This document shows, one piece after another, positions 35,594-45,495 of a stretch of DNA of 64,000 bases. Position numbers and translations under genes: made by a program. The stretch comes from Pedobacter sp. BS3. GTDB taxonomy: Bacteria > Bacteroidota > Bacteroidia > Sphingobacteriales > Sphingobacteriaceae. Where the stretch lies: the NCBI RefSeq assembly GCF_008274585.1, contig NZ_VTRT01000001.1:248001-312000 (forward strand), read 5' to 3'. The notes below the pieces were generated by a model, which worked only from the letters and a program-made list of their open reading frames with translations, did not search any database and was not told the origin of the DNA. Every line of letters starts with the position of its first letter. Position 1 is the stretch's first letter.

Positions 35594-36703
35594 CAGCTTG
35601 CCGTTATAAAACTCAATGCGACGAGAGGCCCTGAGTCCGATTTTTTTAGCCAGGTCGGGGTTGCCGGTAAAGATATAGCCGCTATAGCCTTTGCAATGCT
35701 GTTTCATAAAATCGCCCATGCGTTTATACGTAGCTTCCAGCTTGGTATGCGTTCCCAAACGTTCGCCATATTCAGGATTGAAAAATACAACACCATTACC
35801 TGTGGGAACTTCAGTTTCGGCAAAATCGCATACCTGGAAATCAATTAAGTGGTCAACACCGGCAGTTTTAGCATTTCGGCGGGCTACGTCAACCGCATCG
35901 GCAGAAATATCGCTGGCGATAATTTTAAAATCCAGGGTTTTTGTTGCCTGGTCTTTCAGCTTACGGCGCTCGGTAAAAAATACGGTTTCATCGTAACCCA
36001 AAATGTGCATAAAAGCATAATTCATCCTGAAAAAGCCGGGACTTTTATGGGTTGCCAGCAGGGCGGCTTCGATGGCCAGTGTGCCCGAACCGCACATGGG
36101 ATTTACAAACGCACTTTTCCTGTCCCAGCGTGTAGCCATGATGGTTGAAGCGGCCAGAGCCTCCAGCATAGGCGCTTTGCCCGGAATTTTGCGGTAACTG
36201 TGTTTGGCCAGTGTTTCGCCCGAAGTATCTAAAAATATCTCGGCATACTCATCCTTCCAGTACAGGTGAACAACCGTTTTATTTTGTTCGGGGCCGGAGT
36301 TGGGCCGGATACCTTTTTTCTCCTTAATACGGTCAACAATGGCATCTTTAACCTTAACGTTGGCGAAAAGAGGCGTGGTAATATGCTCGTTATCCACATT
36401 GCTGGTTACCGAGAAATAGCCGGAAAAATCTATCAGCTCTTCCCAGGCAATTTCCGTCAGTTCTTTATACAGTCTGGCGGGATTTTCGGCGGTAAAGCTT
36501 TTCAGCGAATACAGAACCTGGCTGGCGCATCGCAAATTAAGGTTTAGCGGAATACAGTCCGTTACGGTACCTTCCAGCTCAACGCCGGTACTGAATGCCC
36601 GTTTAATGTCGAATCCGAGTTCGGTAACTTCCTGTTGCAGGTACGGCGACAGCCTTTTGTTACAGGTGATGATAATTTTGCGGTTGGTGTGGAAAACTTG
36701 CAT
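35546..36703 (-). CDS. THUMP-domain class I SAM-dependent RNA methyltransferase
   Basis: 385 residues. N-terminal ferredoxin-like and THUMP region (ITCNKRLSPYLQQEVTELGF .. VKVKDAIVDRIKEKKG), then a Rossmann methyltransferase: FVNPMCGSGTLAIEAALLA (SAM loop) and VVFFNPEYGERLG, an NPPY-type catalytic motif with Glu in the third place. It resembles the N-terminal part of RlmL and the YpsC group, which make m2G in 23S rRNA; the exact target is inference. Its 3' end is duplicated at 34331-34414. Confidence 0.9.
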   Translation of the reverse strand: MQVFHTNRKIIITCNKRLSPYLQQEVTELGFDIKRAFSTGVELEGTVTDCIPLNLNLRCASQVLYSLKSFTAENPARLYKELTEIAWEELIDFSGYFSVTSNVDNEHITTPLFANVKVKDAIVDRIKEKKGIRPNSGPEQNKTVVHLYWKDEYAEIFLDTSGETLAKHSYRKIPGKAPMLEALAASTIMATRWDRKSAFVNPMCGSGTLAIEAALLATHKSPGFFRMNYAFMHILGYDETVFFTERRKLKDQATKTLDFKIIASDISADAVDVARRNAKTAGVDHLIDFQVCDFAETEVPTGNGVVFFNPEYGERLGTHTKLEATYKRMGDFMKQHCKGYSGYIFTGNPDLAKKIGLRASRRIEFYNGKLDCRLLEYELYEGSRR

Positions 36704-36762
36704 AAGATTGTGCGAAGTTAATCAATAAAATTTGGCAGTTTTGTTTACAAAACATTTATATC

Positions 36763-37146
36763 ATGGATATTAAAGGAAAAGTGCACGAAGTATCGCCTGT
36801 ACAAAATGTAACCGAAACATTTAAAAAACGTGAATTAATTATTGAATACGCAGAAAATCCGCAATACCCCGAATATATCAAGTTCGAGGCTTTACAGGAT
36901 AAAGTAGCTTTGTTCGATGCGGTTAAAGTAGGTGACCAGGTAGAAGTGTTTTTTAACCTACGCGGTCGCCCGTGGACAGACCGTAACGGTAAAACATCCT
37001 ATTTTAATACGCTGGTTGCATGGCGTGTAAACGTATTAGGCGCTGAGCAGGCTGCTCCTGCCGCTGCCCCTCAACCTGAATTTGCACAGGCCATTGACGT
37101 CAATGCTGCTGCTACTTCGCAGGATGACGACGATTTGCCGTTCTGA
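36763..37146 (+). CDS. DUF3127 domain protein
   Basis: 127 residues. The domain MDIKGKVHEVSPVQNVTETF, KKRELIIEYAENPQYPEY .. EVFFNLRGRPWTDRNGKTSY covers about 90 residues, followed by an Ala/Pro-rich linker and an acidic tail ending DDDDLPF. The OB-like domain and the acidic DDLPF end recall single-stranded-DNA-binding proteins, which carry a similar protein-binding tip. Role not established. Divergent from the methyltransferase gene, followed by a strong terminator. Confidence 0.85.
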   Translation: MDIKGKVHEVSPVQNVTETFKKRELIIEYAENPQYPEYIKFEALQDKVALFDAVKVGDQVEVFFNLRGRPWTDRNGKTSYFNTLVAWRVNVLGAEQAAPAAAPQPEFAQAIDVNAAATSQDDDDLPF

Positions 37147-37157
37147 TAAACAGAAAA

Positions 37158-37183
37158 CCCCCGTTTCTTTACGAACGCGGGGG
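37158..37183 (+). terminator. GC-rich terminator after the DUF3127 gene
   Basis: CCCCCG (37158-37163) pairs with CGGGGG (37178-37183), starting 12 bases after the stop codon. A-rich sequence precedes it, so it may also serve the convergent gene on the minus strand. Confidence 0.7.
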
Positions 37184-37209
37184 CTTCTGCTCTCTCAAAA
37201 CTAAAACAG

Positions 37210-37860
37210 CTATTCTTTAATAAATTGCTTTATAAACCAGCGTTCTCCCTGGTTTATAACCAGATAATACAATCCGTTTTTGGGTATAGTAACCTGTTTA
37301 AAGTAGTTCCCGCTAAAGGTTGACCGCGTAGAGAAAAGCTCGTGAAAAGCGCTGTTTAAAATTTTAACCGATGTATTTCCGCGTCGGCTTAATATAAAAT
37401 GCAGGCTGAGCTTATTACTTTTAAAATCAGGAAATAACACTAAATTTTCTATTTCAAGCACATTGGCCGGGTCGCCGCCTTCGGTTAGCTTTTTTACGGC
37501 GCTGCGGTCTGCATCGCTTAACGCAATATTGATATCAGTGGGCACGCCGTCCTTATCAATAGTTTCGTAATGGAAGAATTGTGTGTTCTTTCGTTCGGGA
37601 AAGATGCTTTGCGGCCGGTGTAACGGGAACGGATGCGGCCGGCCTTCATGACCCCGCCAAATGCTTACTAGTGTATCTGTTTGCCGGGGCGAAATAATAC
37701 TATCCGGAAGCAGCAACAACCTGATGGTGTTTTGAGGTTTACGGTGATTTAACGTGTCCTGACGGGAAGTTGGTTCAGCAAAACTTTGTGTGCAAACGCC
37801 GGTTATCCCAACGGATAATGCTATTGAAAAATAAGACCGGCCTAAGCTGAAAAAATTCAT
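37210..37860 (-). CDS. Secreted protein with degenerate T9SS-type end
   Basis: 216 residues from ATG 37860 (MNFFSLGRSYFSIALSVGIT, a signal peptide to about SFA). A longer frame to 37887 adds 9 residues. The middle has TDTLVSIWRGHEGRPHPFPL and DGVPTDINIALSDADRSA. The end (VLFPDFKSNKLSLHFILSRR .. NGLYYLVINQGERWFIKQFI) has the layout of a type A sorting domain (FPNP-like start, last strands). Domain function not recognised. Divergent from the sensor kinase gene. Confidence 0.65.
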   Translation of the reverse strand: MNFFSLGRSYFSIALSVGITGVCTQSFAEPTSRQDTLNHRKPQNTIRLLLLPDSIISPRQTDTLVSIWRGHEGRPHPFPLHRPQSIFPERKNTQFFHYETIDKDGVPTDINIALSDADRSAVKKLTEGGDPANVLEIENLVLFPDFKSNKLSLHFILSRRGNTSVKILNSAFHELFSTRSTFSGNYFKQVTIPKNGLYYLVINQGERWFIKQFIKE

Positions 37861-37982
37861 AACCTGCTGATTGCAATGACGAACCAAAAGTATATTGTAC
37901 GATTTCTAAATTTTGTTAAGGGAGTGTTAAAAAGTGTTAAAGCTGCCCGTGCCTTAAAGGGGTTGCGTATTTTTGTTAATAG

Positions 37983-39785
37983 ATGAAAAAGAAGAGTATC
38001 AGCCTGATTATCGGATTGATGAGTTTTGCCTTGCTGGGTGTGATGGCTATGCAATACTATTTCATAAGCGAATCGTATCACCTCAAATCGCAGCTTTTTG
38101 ACCAGGCTGTAAGCGAAGCGTTAAACGCGGTGAGTAAAAAGATTGAGCGTCGCGATGCGATGCTTTTTTTCAGGAAGCAGGTAGAAAAAAAACAGCAGGT
38201 TATCAAGGAAGAAAATACTTCGCCCGTGCCTCAGGCGCATCAGCATCAGCATGTGCCCAATTTTGCCGAGCAGCTAAAAATCAGGAAGCAGAAATTAGAC
38301 CGCGATTTTATGATGCGTGACAGCTTGCTGCGTCTTAAATATCCGCGGGCCGTACAGATAGATGATGATTTTTACGAAACCTATTTTCGTAATCCCGAAG
38401 ATATTAACAAAGTGCACCTGGCTGTAAGGCAGCAGCAAACCATTGATGCGTATGGCCGGGTATATCAAAATGAGGTACGGGAGTTGTACGTTGAAAAAGC
38501 TGACCAAAAACGACTGAAGAAATCGACCAATGATAGTGTTCATTACCTGGTTGAAGACCCCGAGCTGGGTTTGACGGTTGTTGGTTTGCCCCGTGTAAAT
38601 CCCAAACTTTCGGCTAACATCAAAGCCGAGCAGGAGCGGCAGGTTAAAAAGGTAACCAAGTACCTGGATTCGGTGAAAACCATGAAGCAGAAAACGGCTG
38701 TTTTTGAAGACATCGCTAACGAATATGAGCTGGCCCACATGCCTTTGGCAAAGCGTATCAGCTTTACATTTATCGATACCGTTTTAAGAACAGAGCTGTA
38801 CAACCGGGGTATTATGCTGCCTTATAACTACAAAATTACCATGGCAAACCCCGATTCAGTGCTGTTTATGCGCATAGCCGATAAAAGCGTTAATTTTAAC
38901 GCCGACAGCTACAGTACGGCGCTGTTCCCTAAAGATATGGTAAGAGAAAGCGGTATGATAACCGTTAATTTTCCCAGCCGTACCAGCCTGCTGCTGCAAA
39001 ACATGAAAGCGGTGCTGCTCTCGTCGGGAAGTTTGTTGCTGGTACTGTTGGGCTGTTTTGCCTATACTATTTCAAGCATTCTGCGTCAGAAAAAAGTATC
39101 CGAAATGAAAACGGATTTTATTAACAACATGACGCATGAGTTTAAAACACCGGTGGCAACTATCATGATAGCCAGCGAAGCGCTCAAAGACCCGGATGTA
39201 AACATAGATAAAGACCGGGTTAACCGCCTTGCGGGAATTATTTACGACGAAAACATCCGCTTAGGCAACCACATTGAACGGGTATTGAATATTGCCCGTA
39301 TTGACCGCGACGATTTAAAGCTTGAAAACAAACCGGTTGATATTAACGATCTGATCACGACGGTTATAGACAGCATGTCGCTGCAATTGCAAAAACGCAA
39401 TACCGAAGTAAACCTGCATCTCGATGCCAAAAATCCGGTTGTTATGGGCGATGAGTTGCATTTAAGCAACGTTATTTTTAACTTGATTGATAATGCGAAT
39501 AAATACAGCAAAGCCGACCCGAAAATAACCATCAGTACCTTTAATTCGGGAGATAAGCTGATGATAAAAATTGCCGATAAAGGCATTGGCATGAGCAAAG
39601 ACCAGTTGTCTAAAATTTTTGAGCAATTTTATCGCATACCTACCGGGAACCTGCACGATGTTAAAGGTTTCGGGCTTGGTTTAAGTTATGTAAACAATAT
39701 TGTTAAACGCCTTAACGGGGACATCCGGGTTAAAAGTGAAAAAGATAAAGGCTCTGAATTTGAAATAAGCTTTTTAAACGCATGA
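37983..39785 (+). CDS. Sensor histidine kinase
   Basis: 600 residues. One membrane segment near the N-terminus (ISLIIGLMSFALLGVMAMQY), a long periplasmic sensing part (about residues 30-335), a second at about 338-362 (VLLSSGSLLLVLLGCFAYTI), then the dimerisation H-box MTHEFKTPVATI with His385 and ATPase motifs (NLIDNANKYSKAD, DKGIGMSKD, GFGLGLSYVNNIV). The periplasmic part contains His-rich AHQHQHV. It overlaps the response-regulator gene by four bases. A TATTTTTG promoter-like motif is at 37968-37975, 7 bases before the start. Confidence 0.95.
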   Translation: MKKKSISLIIGLMSFALLGVMAMQYYFISESYHLKSQLFDQAVSEALNAVSKKIERRDAMLFFRKQVEKKQQVIKEENTSPVPQAHQHQHVPNFAEQLKIRKQKLDRDFMMRDSLLRLKYPRAVQIDDDFYETYFRNPEDINKVHLAVRQQQTIDAYGRVYQNEVRELYVEKADQKRLKKSTNDSVHYLVEDPELGLTVVGLPRVNPKLSANIKAEQERQVKKVTKYLDSVKTMKQKTAVFEDIANEYELAHMPLAKRISFTFIDTVLRTELYNRGIMLPYNYKITMANPDSVLFMRIADKSVNFNADSYSTALFPKDMVRESGMITVNFPSRTSLLLQNMKAVLLSSGSLLLVLLGCFAYTISSILRQKKVSEMKTDFINNMTHEFKTPVATIMIASEALKDPDVNIDKDRVNRLAGIIYDENIRLGNHIERVLNIARIDRDDLKLENKPVDINDLITTVIDSMSLQLQKRNTEVNLHLDAKNPVVMGDELHLSNVIFNLIDNANKYSKADPKITISTFNSGDKLMIKIADKGIGMSKDQLSKIFEQFYRIPTGNLHDVKGFGLGLSYVNNIVKRLNGDIRVKSEKDKGSEFEISFLNA

Positions 39786-40480
39786 AGAAAATTTTATTAG
39801 TTGAAGACGACCCTAACCTAGGCATGCTTTTACAGGATTACCTGCAGCTCAAGGGCAAATATCATGTGGTATTATGTAAAGATGGCGAAGAGGGCCTGAA
39901 AGCGTTTACCGCTGAACCGTTTGACCTCTGCATTCTGGATGTGATGATGCCTAAAAAGGATGGTTTCGCCCTGGCCAAAGACATACGCAAAATAAACGCC
40001 GATATACCCATTATTTTTGCCACGGCAAAAGGCATGATGGAAGACAAAACCCAGGCATTTACACTTGGCGGCGATGATTATATCACCAAACCTTTCCGTA
40101 TAGAAGAGTTGTTACTGCGTATTAACGCCTTGTTAAAACGTGTAGCCAATCAGGGAAAAAACTCGTCTGAAGAGCAGCTTGCCACTCATTTCCAGATCGG
40201 CGATTATGAATTCGATTATACTTCGCAGCTTATCAGCCGGCATGGATGGCAGCAAAAAATGTCAACCAAGGAAGCGGAGCTATTGCGCCTGCTTTGCCTC
40301 AAGAAAAACGAAGTGCTTACCCGCGAAGAAGCCCTGTTAAGCATCTGGCACGACGATAACTATTTCAACGGTCGTAGCATGGATGTATTTCTAAGCAAAC
40401 TGCGAAAGTACCTTAAAGAAGACGATAAAGTAGAAATTGTAAATGTTCACGGCCGGGGTTACAAGCTGCTGGTAAGCTGA
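39782..40480 (+). CDS. OmpR-family response regulator
   Basis: 232 residues. Receiver domain with acidic pair Glu8/Asp9/Asp10, phosphoacceptor Asp53 (ILDVMMPKKDG) and Lys in TKPFRIEELLLR; C-terminal winged-helix domain (YTSQLISRHGWQQKMSTKEA .. LSIWHDDNYFNGRSMDVFLS, GRGYKLLV). The gene overlaps the kinase gene by four bases and is its cognate partner. Target genes unknown. Confidence 0.96.
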   Translation: MKKILLVEDDPNLGMLLQDYLQLKGKYHVVLCKDGEEGLKAFTAEPFDLCILDVMMPKKDGFALAKDIRKINADIPIIFATAKGMMEDKTQAFTLGGDDYITKPFRIEELLLRINALLKRVANQGKNSSEEQLATHFQIGDYEFDYTSQLISRHGWQQKMSTKEAELLRLLCLKKNEVLTREEALLSIWHDDNYFNGRSMDVFLSKLRKYLKEDDKVEIVNVHGRGYKLLVS

Positions 40481-40528
40481 TGATATTATGCCACTAAAAG
40501 ACACAACGGTTTATCTTTGATACAGCCA

Positions 40529-40561
40529 AACGCAGGCAGCGTTTTGAACGCTGCCTGCGTT
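40529..40561. repeat. REP-like palindrome, copy 2
   Basis: 15-bp perfect arms (40529-40543 and 40547-40561) around a 3-base loop with a CGTT-TTG-AACG centre. Very similar to 20871-20903. It lies between the response-regulator gene and the convergent PUL2 end, so it may terminate both. Confidence 0.7.
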
Positions 40562-40622
40562 GATAAATTACAATCTTATCTTTGCGACTTTGTGGCCAAC
40601 ATAGGTAGATGCAGGGATGATG

Positions 40623-42083
40623 TTATTTCTTCTCTATTGCACCGGAAGGCTTACTTTCCTGGTTATCAACGTTTAGAGTTGATACACTATAATACCCCGG
40701 AGTGTTGACCGAAATACTATTTTCTTTCGTTAATGCATATACCTGGCCTTCTTTCTTCAAGTCAGAAAAATAATACACAACCGATCGTACGTTTCCGGAT
40801 GTAGACCATTTCAGCAAGCCGTTTTCTATCCTTACATTGCTGGCCTCAGCAGGTGCAGGGGCTATTGCCCGGCCCAGAAATGGTATAACAGATGGCGTAT
40901 TGAATATAGTAGCAAGCTTGTCGGTGATGCCGATGTTATTCAGCATAATATATTTTGCGCTATATAACGCGTTCCCTACTACTTTTTTGTTTTTCCTGGT
41001 CAGGTTGAACTGCTTTTCCAATTCCGCGGTAGACTGGAATGCGGAAGACGCGGCCGGGTCGCCAAACTTGTAATAACCATACGCTATCATCAGGGCTGCT
41101 TTGTAATTATATTGCGACCACCAGCTAAGATTGGATTGAAAATCGTTAGACTGATTGCCGATTTCCTGGTATAACTGCGGCATAACCATATCAAGCCACC
41201 CTTCCTGGCACCACTTGGTTACATCGGCATATAACGTGTTATAATTATAATTTTGATTGGGCGTTGGTGAAATAGAGAATACTACGGCCGGCTTTGTAGC
41301 CAGAATAGCATCGTGTACCGCTTCAATGGTTTTGTTAACGTTTGCTCTTCTGAAATCCTGAATAGAACTATAGCCTGAACCATATTGCTGGAAATCTGTT
41401 TGGTCTGAAACCATCTGCCCGGCAGTTGAAGGGTCGGGATAAAAATAATCGTCGAATAGTATGCCATCGACATCGTATTTAGTAATAATGTCTTTAACGA
41501 TGTCCGCAAGGCGCTGCCTTACCTCGGGTACCGCCGGGTTATAAATCTGAATTTTTTCGTGGCTAACTACCCATTCGGGTTTAACGGATGAATGAAGCGG
41601 CGGATAGGCAGTGCCAGTACTTGCCCGTGTAGCAATACGATAAGGATTCATCCAGGCATGAAACTCGATATCCCGTGCATGAGCCTCATCAATCAAAAAT
41701 TTCAAAACATTATATCCCGGATCCTTGCCTCTTACGCCGGTAATGGCAACGCTCCAGGGCTCGTAAGGTGAATTGTAAAAGGCATCTCCCATAGGCTTTA
41801 CCTGGAAAAATATCGCGTTAATGTTAAGCTGTTTAAACTTATCAAGATACTGGATATATTGCTGTTTTTGTGATGCAACATTATAGTCTTCCTGGGGCCA
41901 ATCCAGTCCCCAGGCTGTTGTAAGCCAAACGGCCCGCATTTCTTTTTTGGGATAAACCAGCTCGTTTCCTGTGGTTGGGGGATTTGGCTCAGGATTTTCC
42001 GGGGCAGGCGAATCTTTTTTACAACCGTTTACTAACAAGATTATTAGAATTGCGCTTAAGACTGATCTCGGGAATCTTTTCAT
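40623..42083 (-). CDS. GHL10-family (DUF187) glycoside hydrolase-like lipoprotein
   Basis: 486 residues. Lipobox VNGC (Cys21), then KKDSPAPENPEPNPP. The barrel opens with KKEMRAVWLTTAWGLDWPQ and has FFQVKPMGDAFYNSPYEPWS, FHAWMNPYRIA, YDVDGILFDDYFYP and VFSISPTPN, all signatures of the GHL10/YngK group (PF02638), which resemble GH13/GH10-like barrels. A C-terminal beta-domain follows (SNVRIENGLLKWST). Substrate unknown. Last gene of PUL2, transcribed towards the two-component genes. Confidence 0.9.
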   Translation of the reverse strand: MKRFPRSVLSAILIILLVNGCKKDSPAPENPEPNPPTTGNELVYPKKEMRAVWLTTAWGLDWPQEDYNVASQKQQYIQYLDKFKQLNINAIFFQVKPMGDAFYNSPYEPWSVAITGVRGKDPGYNVLKFLIDEAHARDIEFHAWMNPYRIATRASTGTAYPPLHSSVKPEWVVSHEKIQIYNPAVPEVRQRLADIVKDIITKYDVDGILFDDYFYPDPSTAGQMVSDQTDFQQYGSGYSSIQDFRRANVNKTIEAVHDAILATKPAVVFSISPTPNQNYNYNTLYADVTKWCQEGWLDMVMPQLYQEIGNQSNDFQSNLSWWSQYNYKAALMIAYGYYKFGDPAASSAFQSTAELEKQFNLTRKNKKVVGNALYSAKYIMLNNIGITDKLATIFNTPSVIPFLGRAIAPAPAEASNVRIENGLLKWSTSGNVRSVVYYFSDLKKEGQVYALTKENSISVNTPGYYSVSTLNVDNQESKPSGAIEKK

Positions 42084-42165
42084 GTTGTTTTTGTTGAGAA
42101 AGAAATGGATGAGACCGGCTTTATTACAGCCTCAATCCATTTTTGGTTAATTTTCGTGGGTAGAT

Positions 42166-43590
42166 TTAATCTTCTAAAACTTTCTTCGGAACTTCAATAA
42201 TAGCAAATCCGGCATCTGTAGCGGCTCCGAATATTAATAACGACTTATCTTTTCCATCTTCGTCTTTCACCACAGCCCACCCGGTTTGAGAAGCGGGAGC
42301 GGTATTGGTATTACTGGATAGTGGATAACTGTATAAAGGCTTCTTATCCCCCTGTTCAAAAATGGTCAGGGCATCCACAATATTGCTTCCACGGGTAATG
42401 TCATAAAGCTGGATCACCGTTGATTCACCCGCAGATCTCGCTACGGTAATTACCAACAAATAACGTTCGCCATTGAAGGTAACAACCCTGGCATCCGAAG
42501 CATTCTTAGGTATAGAAGTTGCATTCATGGTGTACGATATGGAGCCCGAGGAGTTAACAACAGATATCGGCGTTGTATTGCCAGTTAGCAAATAAGAATC
42601 GGCATTCCCTACCTGTAAATAAGAAGACCATTGCCCGTAAGCCGTTGCGCTGTTGATGACATACGGGTCAGAAACCTGATTGTAATTGGTGATTTTTAAT
42701 CGAAGAATTGGTTTATCGGTACTTATAAAATAAACATATCCGTTTCCTTCATCATCTAAATTGAAAGAAACATTATCACCGTGACGGGGGCCTGCTCCGG
42801 CAATGGTTCCTATATTGATATTGGCAATTACTTCGGGTGCAGCGGCAGGGTCTGTCCAGTGATAAATTTTCAATGGAGATGCAGCAGCTCCTGAAAGGCT
42901 CGCTATATAAGTATGGCCATTTATCTGTGCTCCCATATTCATCGTATAGGTTCCGCCGGTAACCCCCGTTGTATTGATCGGAATTCTTGTAATGATATTA
43001 TTTTTCAAATCACTTACTTTCAACAAATGCGCACCTGTTGCTCCCCGGCTTATTATAAGCACATGCTCGCCATCAAATCCTGTACCCCGGGTTAATTGGC
43101 CGGTGAATGCTTCGTAAGCAGGATTACCTTGCTCATTTGTAGAATAATCATAAACTGTTGCTTTGCCAAAATCAGCCCCGAAAACAGGTACCCGCAAGCG
43201 AAGCTTTACGAAATACTCGCGGAAGCGGGGCGTATTAACTACTTTGATCTCAATGGTTTTTTCAGATTGACCTTCTTCAAAACTAATATTATATGTTTCT
43301 TGCTCTAATTTAGCGCCATCAGAAAGTGTTGCTTCAAACCGTAGCTTTGAAAAGTCCGTTAGCGTATCTAAACGTGGAAACGAAACTTCTTTTTTGTCTT
43401 CATCGACTGTTCCTTGCAAAACGGTATTGCCGTCTTCTCCGGCGTTCATTATTTTAATGGATTTTAAAACCGTTTCTTTTGAAGAAGTATCCATTGCTTC
43501 CGGGAAATCATCCTTGCAGGAAGAGAACATCAGTAATCCTAAAAAAGCGATCAGGAGCCCTGTTGTTGAAGTATTACATATCTTTTTCAT
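42166..43590 (-). CDS. DUF4623/DUF5018-like surface lipoprotein
   Basis: 474 residues. Lipobox FSSC (Cys26), then KDDFPEAMD. An N-terminal beta-domain (ETVLKSIKIMNAGEDGNTVL .. EGQSEKTIEIKVVNTPRF), then a propeller-like part with repeated short strands (GFDGEHVLIISRG, GHTYIASLSG, YVYFISTDKPILRL, GERYLLVITVA). This fits the DUF4623-type proteins found after SusD in PULs, taken to bind glycans at the surface. No catalytic motif. Confidence 0.75.
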   Translation of the reverse strand: MKKICNTSTTGLLIAFLGLLMFSSCKDDFPEAMDTSSKETVLKSIKIMNAGEDGNTVLQGTVDEDKKEVSFPRLDTLTDFSKLRFEATLSDGAKLEQETYNISFEEGQSEKTIEIKVVNTPRFREYFVKLRLRVPVFGADFGKATVYDYSTNEQGNPAYEAFTGQLTRGTGFDGEHVLIISRGATGAHLLKVSDLKNNIITRIPINTTGVTGGTYTMNMGAQINGHTYIASLSGAAASPLKIYHWTDPAAAPEVIANINIGTIAGAGPRHGDNVSFNLDDEGNGYVYFISTDKPILRLKITNYNQVSDPYVINSATAYGQWSSYLQVGNADSYLLTGNTTPISVVNSSGSISYTMNATSIPKNASDARVVTFNGERYLLVITVARSAGESTVIQLYDITRGSNIVDALTIFEQGDKKPLYSYPLSSNTNTAPASQTGWAVVKDEDGKDKSLLIFGAATDAGFAIIEVPKKVLED

Positions 43591-43680
43591 CTGTTTATTT
43601 TTAAATTTTTATGATCAGATGGAAACCTGATGACTAAATCGGTGACAAATACTGATTTGATCATTTCGGTTTCATGTTTA

Positions 43681-45477
43681 TTAATTCTGTGGCCAGCCCT
43701 CGGTTTGCTTCAATTGATAACCTTTAGCGGCATAATCGTCTATCTGAACCTTTCCAACCGGAGAGAGATATGGATTTACATTCACCTGGTTCAGAAATGG
43801 CAGTCGTCCGTTGTTACTTCTGCTTCTGTAGAAACCTTGCATGGCAGATGCATTGGCCCCGTTGTATGCTGTAATCTGACCATCTAAAGAAACAACAGAC
43901 AAATCTGTAGTAATCAATGCAGGCAGTTCTGCGGGGAAATTAACCCAGGATCCTGACAATAGATCCGGATTAGCATCGGTATCCATATAATCCAGCTTGT
44001 GCCAGCGTTCCAGGTCGCCGATACGGGAATATTCAAAAGCGAATTCCATTCTGCGTTCTCTCCTGATCTCCCATAACAATTGCGAAACTCCCGGATCACG
44101 GTTAGGATCATTGGGCAAAGCCGCTAAGGTTAAATGAGCGGTTTTTACAACGCCACGGGCCGTGGCTTCTGCCGCTATGGGCCTGTCCCTGATCTTATTA
44201 ATAGTATGATCCAGGTCATCCTGGCTTACAGCAGCGCCACCAAGCGAAGCCAGTTCAGCTTTTGCTTCAACCCAGTTTAAAAGCACTTCTGCATACCGTA
44301 ATACCGGGCAATCGGTTTGATTATTGGTACTGATATATTCGGTTGGGGGAGCTCCCTGGTCTTCAACAATTTTTTCAATCTCTCTTGGTAAAAATTTGAT
44401 AATATACAGTAAGGAGCCTTTATTCCGGGCTTGCGGCTTTCTGTAAAACGAGGCTTCAAAACGGGGATCACGTGTTTTAATGAGATTGGTTATTTCGAAG
44501 TTATTGGCATTGCCTACGCCGGAGTTTTGCCAGGCTTTTCCATCGGTGCAGATATAGGATTTGATCAGATCTGTAGACGGGCCAAATATCAGCGACTCTG
44601 CTAAATTTGAGTTTGTTGCAATAGAATGGGTAACGCCTACCGCAGCGTCGTAGTGCCGGTATAAGATACAATCTTTATTTCCTTTAAGATCTTTAGAAGT
44701 AAATAAGGCACGGTATTCTGTTACAATATTATATTTGCCACTGCTCATCACCATATCACCTGCTTCCATAGCCAGTTCCAGGAACTTTTTGGCTTGATCA
44801 TTATTTTTATAATAATATTTCTGCCAGGTTCCCTCGTAAAGCGCAATCCTGGAAACAAACCCGGCAACTACATAGCGATTTACATTTTGCTCACCATCAT
44901 CCAGGCGGACATTTTCTAACGCATATTTAAAATCGTTATATACGGCATCCATTACTTCATTACGTGGTGTTCTGGGTTTGTACAGATCGTCAAAGTCTAC
45001 GTCGCTTACTACATGATCGTAATAAGGTACGTCGCCATAGGCAAACACTAACTGGGAGTACCGAAAGCCTCTGAAAAAACGACCGATACCCATCCAATGT
45101 GCATATGCTTCATCGGATAGTACGCCTTTCATCCGGGTTTCTATACGGTCAAGCATAATGTTCATGGATCGCAGGGAGGTCATACTCCATATAGCGCTAT
45201 TGGGAACAGACCGGGTAAAGTTCTCCTGGTTACCGAGGTTAACAATGTCATCGCTAAACCGGTATCCCATTAAAGGCGTTGAATCGTAGTTGGTTAACGT
45301 ACCATAACCAATAAAAAAATCAGTATAATATTTATTGGCATACATACGCACATTATCTTCACTGGTCCAGGCCGTTTCATCAGTTAAGGCAGTTAACGGC
45401 GGGCGATCTAAATACTTTTTACAGCCGGCAAAAGCGAGGGCTAAAAAGCTGATTATGAATGCATATCTGAGTTTCAT
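43681..45477 (-). CDS. SusD/RagB-family nutrient-binding lipoprotein
   Basis: 598 residues. Lipobox FAGC (Cys19), then KKYLDRPPLTALTDETAWTS, the usual SusD start. Further signatures: RFFRGFRYSQLVFAYGDVPYYD and VLRYAEVLLNWVEAKAELA, WEIRRERRMEFAFEYSRIGDLERW. It pairs with the SusC just upstream (18 bases apart) to bind and pass on the glycan of PUL2. Confidence 0.96.
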   Translation of the reverse strand: MKLRYAFIISFLALAFAGCKKYLDRPPLTALTDETAWTSEDNVRMYANKYYTDFFIGYGTLTNYDSTPLMGYRFSDDIVNLGNQENFTRSVPNSAIWSMTSLRSMNIMLDRIETRMKGVLSDEAYAHWMGIGRFFRGFRYSQLVFAYGDVPYYDHVVSDVDFDDLYKPRTPRNEVMDAVYNDFKYALENVRLDDGEQNVNRYVVAGFVSRIALYEGTWQKYYYKNNDQAKKFLELAMEAGDMVMSSGKYNIVTEYRALFTSKDLKGNKDCILYRHYDAAVGVTHSIATNSNLAESLIFGPSTDLIKSYICTDGKAWQNSGVGNANNFEITNLIKTRDPRFEASFYRKPQARNKGSLLYIIKFLPREIEKIVEDQGAPPTEYISTNNQTDCPVLRYAEVLLNWVEAKAELASLGGAAVSQDDLDHTINKIRDRPIAAEATARGVVKTAHLTLAALPNDPNRDPGVSQLLWEIRRERRMEFAFEYSRIGDLERWHKLDYMDTDANPDLLSGSWVNFPAELPALITTDLSVVSLDGQITAYNGANASAMQGFYRSRSNNGRLPFLNQVNVNPYLSPVGKVQIDDYAAKGYQLKQTEGWPQN

Positions 45478-45495
45478 TGTCTTATCTCTTTTATG

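Noticed and set aside
40512-40584. TATCTTTG promoter motifs at 40512 and 40577 on the plus strand
   Set aside because: No plus-strand gene follows; the next gene is on the minus strand. They may be relics or chance, so they are not listed as promoters.
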